Assembly: GCA_002418825.1 (NCBI GenBank)
Contig: DIEW01000019.1
Location: 20,476 to 29,629 of the forward strand
Length of the DNA: 9,154 nucleotides
Origin: Syntrophaceae bacterium UBA5764
GTDB taxonomy: Bacteria; Desulfobacterota; Syntrophia; Syntrophales; Smithellaceae
Direction: 5' to 3'
The notes beneath the pieces are model-generated. The model did not search any database. It was not told the origin of the DNA and saw nothing but the letters and a program-made list of their open reading frames with translations. The position numbers and the translations under genes were made by a program. This document shows, in pieces, positions 1-6,231 of this stretch (position 1 is the stretch's first letter; the number at the start of each line of letters is the position of its first letter).

Positions 1-59
1 GGTAGAATGTCAGCTTCCCAAGCTGGACGTCGTGGGTTCGAGCCCCATCGCCCGCTCCA
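1..59 (+). tRNA. tRNA-Gly (anticodon CCC), 5' end cut by window edge
   Basis: This is the 3' part of a glycine tRNA that reads GGG codons. The anticodon loop TTCCCAA spans 15-21, with CCC at 17-19. It is closed by the stem TCAGC (10-14) with GCTGG (22-26), including one T-G wobble. A five-base variable region follows. The T arm has stem GTGGG (32-36), loop TTCGAGC (37-43) and stem CCCAT (44-48). The 3' acceptor strand CGCCCGC is at 49-55, the discriminator is T at 56 (usual for bacterial tRNA-Gly), and CCA is encoded at 57-59. The 5' acceptor strand and the start of the D arm lie outside the window. The gene sits about 150 bp upstream of rimP on the same strand, much as metY precedes rimP in E. 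coli. Confidence 0.97.
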
Positions 60-70
60 TTTTAATTTTT

Positions 71-97
71 GGCGTTTTTGAACGCCTGATACTTTTC
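71..97 (+). terminator. Small hairpin after the tRNA, possible weak terminator
   Basis: GGCGTT (71-76) and AACGCC (81-86) form a perfect 6-bp stem with a TTTG loop, starting 11 bases after the encoded CCA. The downstream run is poor in T (TGATACTTTT), so any intrinsic termination would be weak. It could equally be a processing or 3'-end protection element of the tRNA transcript. Confidence 0.35.
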
Positions 98-99
98 CC

Positions 100-129
100 T
101 TGCATTGAACACCGCAGTGTGCTAATAAT
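100..129 (+). promoter_or_regulatory. Candidate sigma70-type promoter for rimP operon
   Basis: A -35-like TTGCAT (100-105) is separated by 17 bp from a -10-like TAATAA (123-128); shifting by one gives AATAAT with an 18-bp spacer. Transcription would begin near 135, giving a rimP leader of roughly 75 bases that contains the hairpin at 162-184. The spacing is ideal but both hexamers are imperfect and the region is AT-rich, so a chance match is possible. The operon may also be read from the tRNA promoter outside the window. Confidence 0.35.
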
Positions 130-161
130 TTTTCGCTATCATCGATGACTGTGTATTGATG

Positions 162-189
162 AGTGGGCTTCTGCCCACTTTTTTATTTT
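162..189 (+). terminator. Intrinsic terminator-like hairpin in the rimP leader
   Basis: AGTGGGC (162-168) pairs perfectly with GCCCACT (173-179) around a TTCT loop. The T run TTTTTTATTTT follows directly (179-189). This is a textbook intrinsic terminator shape. It ends about 20 bases before the preferred rimP ATG, so it can act either as the terminator of the upstream tRNA unit or as a leader attenuator of rimP-nusA-infB. In E. coli the equivalent operon leader carries terminators and is regulated by NusA; that parallel is inference here. Confidence 0.7.
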
Positions 190-209
190 CTGATTATTTT
201 TATATATTT

Positions 210-680
210 ATGGATGACGTTTTAAAAGAAAAAATATGGCGACTGGCCGAGCCAGTAATAGCCGCGGAAGAAATGGAACTGATTCACGTTGAATGCCTTA
301 AAATGCACAGACGCTGGATTATTCGACTGTACATGGACAAAGAAAACGGAGTGACACTGGATGACTGCACAAGCGTAAGCAATCAGCTGGGAGATATATT
401 CGACATCAATGATTTGTTTGACTGCCCTTACACGCTGGAAGTTTCTTCGCCGGGCTTTGATCGGCCGATATCGCGCGACGTGGATTTCGTGAAATATATA
501 GATGCACGTGTGAATATAAAAACAGAGGCAAAAATTGGGGGAATAAAGAATTTCCATGGCGTTTTATTGGATTATATCGAAGAAAACGGCGAAAAAATAG
601 TCTTAGTGGAAGTTGCGGGGAAAACCTACCGGATTCCCCGCAAGGTCATTGTCAAGGCGAATCTTGCCAATGCCGGGTAA
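210..680 (+). CDS. rimP: Ribosome maturation factor RimP
   Basis: RimP (DUF150 family) is a cytoplasmic factor that helps assemble the 30S subunit. The protein is 156 aa, close to the usual 150-160. The N-terminal alpha/beta domain contains the family segment GVTLDDC (47-53), and the signature YTLEVSSPGFDRPI lies at 74-87. The C-terminal SH3-like domain runs from about 95 to 152. The ATG at 210 is preferred because the N-terminus MDDVLKEKIWRLAEPV then begins where family members begin. It has no recognisable Shine-Dalgarno, only an AT-rich run. Longer in-frame starts (TTG 156, ATG 159) would add 17-18 non-family residues and run translation through the hairpin. rimP is followed by nusA after 68 bp, the classic pairing. 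Identity is secure; the start is less so. Confidence 0.93.
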   Translation: MDDVLKEKIWRLAEPVIAAEEMELIHVECLKMHRRWIIRLYMDKENGVTLDDCTSVSNQLGDIFDINDLFDCPYTLEVSSPGFDRPISRDVDFVKYIDARVNIKTEAKIGGIKNFHGVLLDYIEENGEKIVLVEVAGKTYRIPRKVIVKANLANAG

Positions 681-733
681 AATCAATCAATGCCGGCAGG
701 GAAAGTCACCTGCAGCATTACGCAGAAGATAAA

Positions 734-740
734 GGGAGGA
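734..740 (+). promoter_or_regulatory. Ribosome binding site of nusA
   Basis: GGGAGGA lies 8 bases before the nusA ATG and is a near-perfect Shine-Dalgarno. It contrasts with the absence of one at rimP, and suggests nusA is translated independently of rimP and more strongly. Confidence 0.8.
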
Positions 741-748
741 TTTCGTAA

Positions 749-2026
749 ATGTTGCCAGAACTTAAACGTCTGATTGAGCAGATGGGCAAGGACAGAGGCA
801 TAGAAAAAGAGACAATTACCGAAGCTCTGGAAGCAGCCATGCTCACCGCAGCGCGTAAAAAGCTGGGGCAAAACGTGGATATCGAAGCTCATTATAACGA
901 CGAAGCAGGTGAAATCGAAGTATTTCAGTTCAAAACAGTCGTGGATAAAGTCTTGGATCCGGAAACACAGATTTCCAAAGAAGAAGCAAGAAAGACACTC
1001 GATGAAGGAGCGGAACCGGGCGATAGTTTGGGCATGAAAATTGAAACAAGTTCTTTCGGCCGTATTGCCGTGCAGATGGCCAAGCAAATCATTATTCAGC
1101 GCGTTAAAGACGCGGAACGCGATAATATTTACGAGGAATACAAAGACCGCAAAGGCGAACTCCTGACAGGTTTTGTCCAGCGTTTTGAAGGTGGCAGCAT
1201 TATCGTCAATCTGGGACGAGCAGAAGGAGTGTTGCCTCCGTCCGAACAGATTCATCGCGAAGCTTACAAGCGAGGCGAGCGAATACGCTCCTATATAGTT
1301 GACGTGAAAAAAAACACAAAAGGCTCGCAGATAATATTATCCCGTACCCATCCTTCATTTTTAAAAGCTCTTTTTGAAGTCGAGGTACCGGAAATCTCCG
1401 AAGGTCTTATCGAAATTGTCAGTGTGGCCCGGGAACCGGGCAAACGCGGCAAAATCGCCGTTCAGGCCAAGGACAAAGACATCGATCCGGTGGGCGCCTG
1501 TGTAGGCATGCGGGGCTCGCGCGTGCAGAGCGTGGTACAAGAATTGCGCGGAGAAAAAATCGACATCATTCCCTATACCAATGACGCGGCAAAATATGTC
1601 AGCAGCGCTTTGTCTCCGGCCAAAGTGAACCGCGTATTAATCGATGAGGAAAACCGGACAATGACGGTTATCGTCCCCGACGACCAGCTTTCCCTGGCTA
1701 TCGGCAAAAACGGACAAAATGTCCGCTTGGCCGTCAAGCTAACCGGTTGGAAAATTGACGTAAAAAACGAGACAATGGCTTCAGAAAAACCACAGGAAGG
1801 GCAAACAGACTTAACTAAACTTACCGGTGTGGGGCCAGCGATGGCACAGAAACTCATAGAAAAAGGCATCAAGAGCATCGCTATGGTCGCAGCGGCAGAA
1901 CCTGAACTATTATCCTCTATTCCCGGCATCGGCGAAAAGACCGCCTTACACTGGATTGAGGAAGCCGGCAGGATTCTGGATGAAGAAGCAGCCGAGAATA
2001 AACCTGAATCGCAGCCGAAAATTTAA
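749..2026 (+). CDS. nusA: Transcription termination/antitermination factor NusA
   Basis: NusA binds RNA polymerase and nascent RNA and governs pausing, termination and antitermination. The 425-aa product shows the family architecture. The N-terminal polymerase-binding domain spans about 1-130 and includes the helix ITEALEAAMLTAARKKLG. An S1 domain covers about 135-200 (GELLTGFVQRFEGGSIIVNLG). KH1 has its GxxG loop at 253-256 (GMRG), and KH2 at 319-322 (GKNG). A C-terminal tail of about 70 residues carries two helix-hairpin-helix-like motifs, LTGVGPAMAQKLI (358-370) and IPGIGEKTALHWIE (391-404). The tail is shorter than the two acidic repeats of the 495-aa E. coli protein but longer than the 371-aa Bacillus form. 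A strong Shine-Dalgarno fixes the ATG. infB begins 15 bp after the stop. Confidence 0.97.
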   Translation: MLPELKRLIEQMGKDRGIEKETITEALEAAMLTAARKKLGQNVDIEAHYNDEAGEIEVFQFKTVVDKVLDPETQISKEEARKTLDEGAEPGDSLGMKIETSSFGRIAVQMAKQIIIQRVKDAERDNIYEEYKDRKGELLTGFVQRFEGGSIIVNLGRAEGVLPPSEQIHREAYKRGERIRSYIVDVKKNTKGSQIILSRTHPSFLKALFEVEVPEISEGLIEIVSVAREPGKRGKIAVQAKDKDIDPVGACVGMRGSRVQSVVQELRGEKIDIIPYTNDAAKYVSSALSPAKVNRVLIDEENRTMTVIVPDDQLSLAIGKNGQNVRLAVKLTGWKIDVKNETMASEKPQEGQTDLTKLTGVGPAMAQKLIEKGIKSIAMVAAAEPELLSSIPGIGEKTALHWIEEAGRILDEEAAENKPESQPKI

Positions 2027-2041
2027 TCTAGGGAGTTACAC

Positions 2042-4585
2042 ATGGCGAAAAAGCGAGTCCACGAACTGGCCAAAGAATTGAATCTGGAAAGCAAAGACCT
2101 GATCACCCGTCTGGAAAAAATGGGCATTACGGTTAAATCCCACTCCAGCACTTTGGAAGACGGCGAAGTGGAAAGAATAAAAGAGGCATTGCTTTCCGGT
2201 GAATCGCAGCAAATTGTCGAGGAAAGAATAAAATCCACGGTGATTCGCCGTCGTGCCGTTCGCACATTTGTAGAAACCCCGCAAGCTCCACCGGCACCGC
2301 CAGAGGAAACCGTGGCGAAACCGGCGACGGCTGAACCCGCAATTACTGCACCGGAAAAAGAAATAAAAGGCAAAAAGGAGGTACCGGAAAAGCCTTCCGT
2401 CGTGCCGCCTGTGGCGCCCGAAGAACAAAAACCAAAAGAGGCCTCGGAGACCGAGGCCGTCGAACAAGTAAAACAACCGCCCCCAACTCCCACCAAACCG
2501 ATTATTTTCGTTAAGCACAAGCTTATTAAACCGGAAATCAAAAAAGCGCCAAAACCGGAAAAACCACCGGTGACTGTGGAAAAAATAGTCGTACCACCGC
2601 CGGAAAAGTCCATCAAGAAGGAAGCGGAAAAAGCAAAGAAAAAAGGCAAAGCGCCCGTGGAAGTCTTCATCGAAGAAGAAAAAATATTGCCGCGGCGTAA
2701 AGTCCTGGAGAAAAAAATTGAAAAGAAGTTAAGGAAACAGGACGATGACCGAGAAGTGGTTTTCACCAAATGGCGGGATGAGAAAAAAGTTGTGCCCGTC
2801 AAAATGAAAAAAACGGAAATAACCGTTCCTAAAGCGATTAAACGACGCATCAAAATCGGCGAAACAATATTGGTGGGTGACCTAGCTAAAAGGATGGGTA
2901 TTAAGGCCAGTGAAGTTATTAATAAATTAATAGGCATGGGGGTTATGGCCACTATCAATCAATTTATCGACTACGATATTGCCTCTCTGATTGCGTCGGA
3001 ATTCAGTTTCCAGGTGGAAAAAGCAGAAGTTGACTTTGACGAATCTGTTTTAAAAATTGCCGCATCGCCAGAAAAACTAAAATCACGCGCTCCTGTCGTC
3101 ACAATCATGGGGCATGTTGATCACGGCAAAACATCACTTCTCGACGCCATAAGGCAATCCAATGTCATCGACGGTGAAGCCGGTGGAATCACACAGGCCA
3201 TTGGCGCCTATCACGTAAATATCAACAATCGGGACATCGTCTTTCTTGACACCCCCGGCCATGAAGCTTTTACAGCAATGCGGGCACGCGGCGCGAAAGT
3301 AACGGACATTGTTGTTCTGGTTGTAGCTGCCGACGATGGCGTAATGGAACAAACAATTGAAGCCATTAACCACTCCAAGGTTGCCGGAGTACCTATAATT
3401 GTCGCCATCAACAAAATAGACAAACCCGGGGCGGATTCGGAAAGAATCAAACAGGCCCTTTCTGAGCACGGCCTTTTATCCGAGCAGTGGGGTGGTGAAA
3501 CCATTTTCTGCGAAGTTTCCGCCAAGAAGAAAAAAGGCATCGAAGAGTTACTGGAAATGATTTTGCTGCAGGCCGACGTCATGGAACTGAAAGCCGACCC
3601 GGAACGTCCCGCCCATGGTATTATTATCGAATCCAAACTGGACCGCGGACGCGGACCCGTGGCCACGGTCCTGATTCAGGAAGGCACGCTCAAGGAAGGC
3701 GATTCTTTTGTCTCCAAAACAGAGTACGGTCGTGTACGAGCAATGATTAATGACCAGGGACGGCGGGTGAAAGCGGCTGGGCCTTCCATGCCGGTGGAAG
3801 TCATCGGCTTTTCCAGCGTTCCACAGGTGGGCGCGGAATTTTTCAGCATCGACGACGAAAAGAAAGCGCGCAGCATCGCAGAATACTGGCTGAGAAAAAC
3901 CAGGGAAAAAGAACTTTCCGTTTCTTCCAAAATTACTCTGGAGCAGCTGTATCAAAAAATCAAAGAAGGTGTGAAGGACTTCAACGTCATAATTAAAGCG
4001 GACGTACGCGGTTCCATTGAAGCCATTACCGACGCGTTAAGCAAGCTCTCTACCAATGATGTAAGACTGAAAATCATTCACAGTTCTACCGGAGCGATAA
4101 GCGAAACAGATGTTCTTTTAGCTTCCGCTTCCAATGCCATTATTATCGGCTTTAATGTCCGTCCGGATGCGCGCGTTACCGAGGTCGCCGAACAGGAAGG
4201 CGTAGAGATAAAACTTTATGACATTATTTATAATGTGATTTCCGATGTCCGCGCCGCCATGGAAGGACTGCTTGAACCGGAATACAAGGAAGTCGTTCAG
4301 GGGCGCGCGGAAGTACGCGAACTATTCAAGGTTCCCAAAATCGGTACCGTTGCCGGCTGCCATGTGACCGATGGGAGAATATCGCGCAGCTCCAACTTAA
4401 AATTGTTGCGCGACGGCATTGTCGTTTTCGACGGTAAAATATTATCTTTGAAACGTTTCAAGGACGACGCACGGGAAGTACTTGCCGGCTTCGAATGCGG
4501 CATAGGGATTGACGGTTTTAACGACATTCACCTAGGCGATTTTATTGAAACGTATACAAAAGAAAAAATAGAAAAAAAACTGTAA
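2042..4585 (+). CDS. infB: Translation initiation factor IF-2
   Basis: IF2 is the GTPase that recruits fMet-tRNA to the 30S subunit and promotes 50S joining. The protein is 847 aa, near the 890 aa of E. coli. It has an N-terminal IF2_N domain (about 4-50), a long Pro/Lys/Glu-rich linker (about 78-255), and a second IF2_N-like domain (about 272-325). The G domain begins near 349: G1 GHVDHGKT (357-364), the G2 region GGITQAIGAY (381-390), G3 DTPGH (403-407), G4 NKID (457-460) and G5 SAK (493-495). Domains II, III and the tRNA-binding domain IV fill the rest. GGGAG at 2031-2035 sits 6 bases before the ATG. No ylxR gene separates nusA and infB. Shorter isoforms by internal initiation, known in E. 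coli, cannot be judged here; I saw no strong internal Shine-Dalgarno. Confidence 0.98.
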   Translation: MAKKRVHELAKELNLESKDLITRLEKMGITVKSHSSTLEDGEVERIKEALLSGESQQIVEERIKSTVIRRRAVRTFVETPQAPPAPPEETVAKPATAEPAITAPEKEIKGKKEVPEKPSVVPPVAPEEQKPKEASETEAVEQVKQPPPTPTKPIIFVKHKLIKPEIKKAPKPEKPPVTVEKIVVPPPEKSIKKEAEKAKKKGKAPVEVFIEEEKILPRRKVLEKKIEKKLRKQDDDREVVFTKWRDEKKVVPVKMKKTEITVPKAIKRRIKIGETILVGDLAKRMGIKASEVINKLIGMGVMATINQFIDYDIASLIASEFSFQVEKAEVDFDESVLKIAASPEKLKSRAPVVTIMGHVDHGKTSLLDAIRQSNVIDGEAGGITQAIGAYHVNINNRDIVFLDTPGHEAFTAMRARGAKVTDIVVLVVAADDGVMEQTIEAINHSKVAGVPIIVAINKIDKPGADSERIKQALSEHGLLSEQWGGETIFCEVSAKKKKGIEELLEMILLQADVMELKADPERPAHGIIIESKLDRGRGPVATVLIQEGTLKEGDSFVSKTEYGRVRAMINDQGRRVKAAGPSMPVEVIGFSSVPQVGAEFFSIDDEKKARSIAEYWLRKTREKELSVSSKITLEQLYQKIKEGVKDFNVIIKADVRGSIEAITDALSKLSTNDVRLKIIHSSTGAISETDVLLASASNAIIIGFNVRPDARVTEVAEQEGVEIKLYDIIYNVISDVRAAMEGLLEPEYKEVVQGRAEVRELFKVPKIGTVAGCHVTDGRISRSSNLKLLRDGIVVFDGKILSLKRFKDDAREVLAGFECGIGIDGFNDIHLGDFIETYTKEKIEKKL
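2273..2740 (+). other. Low-complexity PEK-rich linker segment within infB
   Basis: Residues about 78-233 of IF2 are dominated by Pro, Lys, Glu, Ala and Val, with recurring short PEK-type motifs (APEKE, VPEKP, KPEKP, PPEKS). At DNA level CCGGAAA recurs several times (for example near 2351, 2384, 2532, 2557 and 2600). The segment is probably a disordered tether between the two IF2_N domains, the fastest-evolving part of the gene. It is not an exact tandem repeat. Confidence 0.6.
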
Positions 4586-4594
4586 AGACGCTTT

Positions 4595-4933
4595 ATGGTT
4601 ATCGGTTACGGCATAATAAACTTACGCCTGGAAAACAGCAGTTCTCTCAAGGAAAAAAGGAGTATCTTAAATAAGATCCTAAAGCGCACGCAAAATGAAT
4701 TTAATGTATCTATAGCTCAAATAGGCGAGTTGAACAGTCACAAATTTGCTGAAATCGGTTTCGCCTGTGTCGGCAATGATTCCCGTTATATTAACGGAAA
4801 AGTTGACCACTTACTTAAATTTATCGACAACATGCGTGTCGCCGAAATTTTGAACAGTAAAATCGAAATAATGGTTATTTCCGGCTTTCCGGAAACAACC
4901 TTCAACAATGAAGGGAAATATGGTGGGTTTTAA
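4595..4933 (+). CDS. DUF503 family protein (YlxP-like)
   Basis: This small cytoplasmic protein of 112 aa belongs to DUF503, whose Gram-positive member is called YlxP. It is recognised from the N-terminal strand MVIGYGIINLRL, the highly conserved SLKEKRSILNKI (17-28), and FNVSIAQIGELNSHKFAEIGF (about 36-56). The family has no firmly established biochemical role, although its constant place between infB and rbfA suggests ribosome assembly or RNA work. The ATG lies 9 bp after the infB stop with no clear Shine-Dalgarno, so translational coupling to infB is likely. The C-terminus, after about residue 95, looks longer than in many family members (typically 90-100 aa). This tail overlaps the beginning of rbfA by 14 bp and contains its ribosome binding region. 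Confidence 0.88.
   Translation: MVIGYGIINLRLENSSSLKEKRSILNKILKRTQNEFNVSIAQIGELNSHKFAEIGFACVGNDSRYINGKVDHLLKFIDNMRVAEILNSKIEIMVISGFPETTFNNEGKYGGF
4911..4916 (+). promoter_or_regulatory. Shine-Dalgarno inside the DUF503 gene that sets the rbfA start
   Basis: AAGGGA lies between an in-frame ATG at 4908, which it follows and so cannot serve, and the ATG at 4920 and GTG at 4923. Spacing is 3 bases to the ATG and 6 to the GTG. This disfavours the longest reading frame and leaves 4920 or 4923 as the rbfA start. Confidence 0.5.
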
Positions 4934-5282
4934 GAGGGCGGACAGGGTAGCCGAGCAGATCATGGCGGAAATTTCCGAAATAATTTTCAAGGAAGTCAAA
5001 GATCCCCGCGTGCACGCTCTGACCATTACTGCCGTTAAGGTAAGCGATGATTTACGCAACGCGAAAATTTTCTTTGTGGAAATGGGCCAAGATGAATGTT
5101 CGGCGGAAATGCGCGCCGGCCTGGACAGAGCCACTAATTTCGTGCGCAAAGAACTGGGGCGAAGAATGCAATTACGGTTTATACCCCAAATCAGCTTTAT
5201 TCATGATCAATCGTTCGGCTATGGTAGCCGCATTGATAAAATACTGGCGAATATCGCGCAGGCGGATGGGAAAAATGATTAA
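4920..5282 (+). CDS. rbfA: 30S ribosome-binding factor RbfA
   Basis: RbfA is a KH-fold protein that binds the pre-30S subunit near helix 1 of 16S rRNA and acts late in its maturation. With the start at 4920 the product is 120 aa, the usual size. It begins MVGFKRADRVAEQI, matching the family's FKR-x-DR-V opening. DPRV is at 28-31, the strand/turn VSDDLRNAKIFF at 41-52, and the C-terminal family segment LRFIPQISFIHDQS at 85-98 followed by GSRIDKIL (102-109). An ATG at 4908 would add four residues but has no Shine-Dalgarno before it, and GTG 4923 is a credible alternative. The gene overlaps the DUF503 gene by 14 bp and the next gene by 8 bp, so its expression is probably coupled to both. Confidence 0.95.
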   Translation: MVGFKRADRVAEQIMAEISEIIFKEVKDPRVHALTITAVKVSDDLRNAKIFFVEMGQDECSAEMRAGLDRATNFVRKELGRRMQLRFIPQISFIHDQSFGYGSRIDKILANIAQADGKND

Positions 5283-6228
5283 CAAAATTATTGCCACAAT
5301 AAACGAGGGGCGCAGTTTTTTAATTACATCCCATGTAAAACTTGACGGAGACGCGCTGGGTTCGGAACTGGCGATTTATTGTATGCTGAAAAATATAAGA
5401 AAAAAAGCGCTCATTTACAATGAAGACGATACCCCTGGCCACTACGCGTTTTTACCCGCGGCGGGGAAAATAGTTCATACCTTGGACAATATCAGTCAAT
5501 TTGATGTTGCTTTTGTGCTGGACTGCAGCGAATTGGAACGTGTGGGAGATAAAGCTCAGGAAATCGGTAAAATCAAAAAAATTATCAATATCGACCATCA
5601 TATTTCCAACAACGGATTTTCTCCTTTAAAATTATGGGACGGACGGGCGAGCTCCACCGGAGAACTTATTTTCTGTCTCTTTGAACAAATGAAGTGTAAA
5701 TTGACACCGGACATCTGCACCAATTTATACGCAGCCATCCTGACGGACACGGGAGGTTTCCGTTATGCCAATACCACCAAGGACACTCTGTGGGCGGCGG
5801 GCAAACTGGTTGCGGGCGGCGCCGACCCGCAATGGATTTCCGAAAATATTTATGAGAACGACCCACCGGCAAAAATAAAATTACTGAAAAAAGCGCTGGA
5901 AACGTTATCTTTGGATTTACCAAACCAAATCGGGTCACTCGTCGTTACCAGAAGCGCATTGCGCGAAACCGGCGCATCATATGAACACACGGAAGGCCTC
6001 GTCGAAATCCCGCGTTCAGTAAAGGGAATTGCGGTATCAATTTTATACACGCAGCTGGAGGATAATTCTTATAAACTAAGCATGCGCTCGAAAGGAAATT
6101 TCGATGTGGAAAAAATAGCAAAAAAATTCGGCGGCGGCGGCCATGCCAATGCCGCGGCCTGCAGGATTAAAGGAAACATCGAAACAATTAAAAAAGATAT
6201 TCTCAAAGCAATCAATGAGGCGCGGTAA
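5275..6228 (+). CDS. nrnA: DHH/DHHA1 phosphoesterase, NrnA-like oligoribonuclease / pAp phosphatase
   Basis: NrnA-type enzymes degrade very short oligoribonucleotides (nanoRNA) and often dephosphorylate pAp or hydrolyse pGpG, using divalent metals. The 317-aa product is the normal size. DHH-domain motifs are visible: H20 with DGDALGS (24-30), D83 in FVLDCSE, the name-giving D107-H108-H109 in NIDHH, and D158 in ILTDTGG. The DHHA1 domain ends with the substrate-binding GGGGHANAAA (286-295). The ATG at 5275 overlaps the rbfA stop (ATGATTAA). An ATG at 5266 would add three residues (MGK); 5275 gives the N-terminus most like the family and has GGATGG upstream. The position after rbfA and before truB is common in bacteria. 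The exact substrate cannot be read from sequence, so the gene symbol is by homology. Confidence 0.9.
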   Translation: MINKIIATINEGRSFLITSHVKLDGDALGSELAIYCMLKNIRKKALIYNEDDTPGHYAFLPAAGKIVHTLDNISQFDVAFVLDCSELERVGDKAQEIGKIKKIINIDHHISNNGFSPLKLWDGRASSTGELIFCLFEQMKCKLTPDICTNLYAAILTDTGGFRYANTTKDTLWAAGKLVAGGADPQWISENIYENDPPAKIKLLKKALETLSLDLPNQIGSLVVTRSALRETGASYEHTEGLVEIPRSVKGIAVSILYTQLEDNSYKLSMRSKGNFDVEKIAKKFGGGGHANAAACRIKGNIETIKKDILKAINEAR

Positions 6229-6231
6229 CTC

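Noticed and set aside
156..209. Longer rimP starting at TTG 156 or ATG 159 as the default annotation
   Set aside because: It adds residues not found in RimP proteins and encoded by a terminator-like hairpin; kept only as a regulatory possibility in the findings.
696..713. GCAGG/CCTGC hairpin in the rimP-nusA gap
   Set aside because: Only 5 bp with an 8-base loop and no T run; too weak to call a terminator or regulatory element.
683..1255. 190-codon minus-strand open frame over nusA
   Set aside because: It is Cys/Phe/His-rich with no recognisable domain; the + strand encodes clear NusA N-terminal and S1 domains.
2023..2958. 311-codon open frame on the minus strand, antisense to infB
   Set aside because: It mirrors the Pro/Lys/Glu-rich IF2 linker, is Ser/Phe/Gly-rich low complexity with no family resemblance, and lies fully inside a certain gene.
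5047..5274. N-terminal extension of the NrnA frame upstream of 5266
   Set aside because: The 73 extra residues overlap rbfA in another frame, are Trp/Arg/Cys-rich and do not look like the family; the family N-terminus begins at about 5275.
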